Assembly (NCBI GenBank): GCA_007120055.1
Contig: SKOL01000587.1
Location: 1 to 6,687, forward strand
DNA: 6,687 nt
Reading direction: 5' to 3'
From: Anaerobacillus sp.
GTDB taxonomy: Bacteria > Bacillota > Bacilli > Bacillales_H > Anaerobacillaceae
Shown in pieces: positions 5,647 to 6,687 of the stretch. How positions within the stretch are numbered: the first letter of the stretch is position 1; the number at the start of each line of letters is the position of its first letter. The notes under the pieces were generated by a model. It saw only the letters and a list, made by a program, of their open reading frames with translations. It made no database searches and was not told where the DNA came from. A program made the translations under genes and the position numbers.

Positions 5647-5735
5647 AAGTTGTGGTACTGAAGTCTTTGGCCGGATCAATTATCGCGTGAAATCACTGTA
5701 GCATTGACTTGACTGTAAAGCGCTGTGGACCATTG
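5647..5735. other. Spacer downstream of the CopC-CopD gene, no clear terminator
   Basis: No open frame of note and no stem-loop with a T-tract were seen in this stretch. The transcript end of the copper gene may instead be one of the hairpins formed by the repeats that follow. Confidence 0.4.
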
Positions 5736-5759
5736 TGGACACTAGATCCGTTATTTTAG
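5736..5759 (+). repeat. GGACA repeat, copy 1 (degenerate)
   Basis: It begins TGGACACTAGATCC and continues GTTATTTTAG. It resembles the consensus CGGACATACGWTCC plus TTATTWGTG of the three better copies but is the most diverged. A small hairpin, TAGCA (5757-5761) with TGCTA (5768-5772), follows it. Confidence 0.55.
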
Positions 5760-5786
5760 CAAATTCCTGCTATCATACCGCTTTAC

Positions 5787-5810
5787 CGGACATACGTTCC
5801 TTTATTAGTA
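5787..5810 (+). repeat. GGACA repeat, copy 2
   Basis: It begins CGGACATACGTTCC and ends TTTATTAGTA. It can pair with copy 3, which lies inverted 28 bases downstream, to form a long stem-loop with a perfect 10-bp outer end (CGGACATACG with CGTATGTCCG). Confidence 0.8.
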
Positions 5811-5838
5811 GTATATTAAGCAAATATAAGCGCTTTTT

Positions 5839-5863
5839 CACTAAATAGAGGATCGTATGTCCG
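5839..5863 (-). repeat. GGACA repeat, copy 3 (inverted)
   Basis: On the minus strand it reads CGGACATACGATCC and then TCTATTTAGTG. It is the inverted partner of copy 2. Confidence 0.8.
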
Positions 5864-5890
5864 AAAACATCTAACCTAAGCACCATTCTT

Positions 5891-5914
5891 CACAAATAAG
5901 GGAACGGATGTCCG
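5891..5914 (-). repeat. GGACA repeat, copy 4 (inverted)
   Basis: On the minus strand it reads CGGACATCCGTTCC and then CTTATTTGTG. It has the same orientation as copy 3 and ends 24 bases from the stop codon of the membrane-protein gene, so it may serve as part of that transcript's 3' end. Confidence 0.75.
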
Positions 5915-5937
5915 CATCTCCCATTTCATATTTGCTA

Positions 5938-6351
5938 TTACTTCATATGCCTCCAACTAACAACGAACGACCAAAACCCAATAAACACATGAAAATATAC
6001 TAGCCAGCGTAAAGAAAAAAATATAAGAATGATGCCAGATAAAATCGTTAAAAAGAAATAGAATACGAGTTTAAACCCATTCCACTTTTTAAACCCTTGC
6101 TTGAATGGATTAAATAGCTCTATCGGGATATGGCTGAAAAATAACCTAACGATCACTATTGAAAGTATGATACCTAGCAAGACATGAAGCTTTAAAACAA
6201 AAGAATAAGAAAGCCAATTAATAGCTTCAAAAGGTAAAAAAAGAAACAGACCAACTATCGCTGTCGCAACAGCTACTTGTAGTGTAATTTTATGTATAAT
6301 AATCCCTTGTTCATCTGTATTATCATTACTTTTAGTTAATTGATGCTGCAT
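5938..6351 (-). CDS. Small four-helix membrane protein with paired histidines (possible b-type cytochrome fold)
   Basis: A 137-residue protein with a hydrophilic N-terminus (1-22) and four predicted membrane helices: about 24-41, 50-73, 94-113 and 116-134. Histidines mark the second and fourth helices: His56 (K-L-H-V-L-L-G) and His74 (F-F-S-H), His121 (Y-F-H-V-F-I-G) and His135 (S-W-R-H). The repeated L/F-H-V-x-x-G context and the 14-residue gap in helix four resemble bis-His haem ligation in four-helix membrane cytochromes b, including DUF4405-like proteins. No haem role is proven, and the 18-residue gap in helix two is less canonical. The ATG at 6351 has a G-run (GGGGGGA, minus strand, 6363-6357) six bases upstream, a modest Shine-Dalgarno. 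The gene is convergent with the copper gene and is its own transcription unit. It is a real gene with high likelihood, but I do not recognise the family firmly. Confidence 0.8.
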   Translation of the reverse strand: MQHQLTKSNDNTDEQGIIIHKITLQVAVATAIVGLFLFLPFEAINWLSYSFVLKLHVLLGIILSIVIVRLFFSHIPIELFNPFKQGFKKWNGFKLVFYFFLTILSGIILIFFSLRWLVYFHVFIGFWSFVVSWRHMK

Positions 6352-6410
6352 CTATGTCCCCCCAAGTGAAAATCTCCAACAAGTAAGAGTTCCAATTTTC
6401 TAATATGTCC

Positions 6411-6419
6411 ATTATATCA
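6411..6419 (-). promoter_or_regulatory. Extended -10 promoter for the four-helix membrane protein gene
   Basis: The minus strand reads TTGATATAATGG, with a perfect TATAAT (6416-6411) preceded by TG at the extended -10 position (6419-6418). No good -35 is seen, as is usual for extended -10 promoters. Transcription would begin near 6404, giving a leader of about 53 bases. Confidence 0.6.
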
Positions 6420-6440
6420 AATAATAAGAATATGGAACTT

Positions 6441-6480
6441 AAAAAAATCTCCTTCTATTTTTTATTAACGGAGATTTTTT
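6441..6480 (-). terminator. Rho-independent terminator, symmetric A/T-flanked hairpin
   Basis: AAAAAATCTCC (6442-6452) and GGAGATTTTTT (6470-6480) are a perfect 11-bp inverted repeat with a 17-base loop. On the minus strand the stem ends in seven T, so it should stop the transcript of the gene entering from the right edge, just before the next minus-strand promoter. Its T-run on the plus strand makes it potentially bidirectional. Confidence 0.85.
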
Positions 6481-6532
6481 AGCCTATGTTATTTGTTGTT
6501 CATGCAGCATCAAACTACCCTTATTTAATTAA

Positions 6533-6687
6533 CTATTCAATCACAACTCCAGGAAACTCTTCATTCTGTCCGCCGCCATTTCCAATGGCGGCGGATTTTA
6601 ACATTTTAGGAATTAAGTTTGTCGTTACATGAGGTAGATTATATGTGACAATGGGTTTTTGAGAAAAATATCCATTGCGGAAGAAAG
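6533..6687 (-). CDS. C-terminal tail of an unrecognised protein, cut by window edge
   Basis: A minus-strand frame is open from the right edge (first full codon at 6685) to a TAG at 6533-6535, giving 50 residues. The tail reads F-F-R-N-G-Y-F-S-Q-K and so on, ending P-G-V-V-I-E, with a small glycine-rich turn (G-N-G-G-G-Q) before the end. No stop interrupts it, and a good terminator for this strand follows at 6441-6480, which supports a real gene end. I do not recognise the family. A perfect GC-rich 11-bp hairpin (6570-6594) lies within the coding sequence. Confidence 0.6.
   Translation of the reverse strand, partial: FFRNGYFSQKPIVTYNLPHVTTNLIPKMLKSAAIGNGGGQNEEFPGVVIE
6570..6594. repeat. Perfect 11-bp GC-rich hairpin inside the partial CDS
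   Basis: CCGCCGCCATT (6570-6580) and AATGGCGGCGG (6584-6594) pair perfectly around a 3-base loop. On the plus strand ATTTTA follows, giving a weak terminator-like look; on the minus (coding) strand no T-tract follows. Confidence 0.85.

Noticed and set aside
5736..5914. CRISPR array
   Set aside because: The repeats are in mixed orientation, imperfect and unevenly spaced.

Overview
The window looks like chromosomal DNA of a low-GC Gram-positive bacterium of the Bacillaceae (Bacillus or alkaliphilic Bacillus-like). The signs are AT-rich sequence, strong GGAGG-type ribosome binding sites, a CopC-CopD fusion of the YcnJ type, a BC1872-like small protein, and intergenic spaces full of palindromic repeats. 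The assignment rests on protein character and style only; no search could be run.

Layout. (1) 3-449 (+) is the C-terminal end of an S9-family serine peptidase with its complete catalytic triad, closed by a hairpin terminator. (2) 522-1790 (-) is a complete M20-family zinc peptidase, convergent with the first gene and sharing that terminator region. (3) 2130-2447 (+) is a small protein resembling the phage ABA-sandwich/BC1872 family, with its own promoter. (4) 2448-3154 has no intact gene. It holds a folded repeat with two 37-base copies (2451-2620), a long imperfect palindrome (2649-2767), and on the minus strand a 71-codon remnant of a HEPN-type nucleotidyltransferase-partner protein (2839-3054). 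(5) 3155-4105 (+) encodes a secreted, C-terminally anchored DUF4198-like protein, and 4366-5646 (+) encodes a CopC-CopD fusion. Between them lie a strong stem-loop and a second palindrome related to the one at 2649. (6) 5647-5937 holds four copies of a roughly 24-base repeat in + + - - order. (7) 5938-6351 (-) is a small four-helix membrane protein with four histidines placed like haem ligands. (8) 6533-6687 (-) is the C-terminal tail of an unrecognised protein that enters from the right edge.

Function. The two central genes form the clearest system. Both products are exported, and both are predicted to have histidine as the first mature residue. One carries a complete CopC copper site fused to a CopD membrane domain, so an envelope copper (or related metal) uptake module is the best reading. 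They are separated by two hairpins, so they may be regulated separately rather than as a simple operon. The peptidase genes are ordinary. The most unusual content is the density and variety of palindromic repeats, and the decayed HEPN gene directly upstream of the metal genes.
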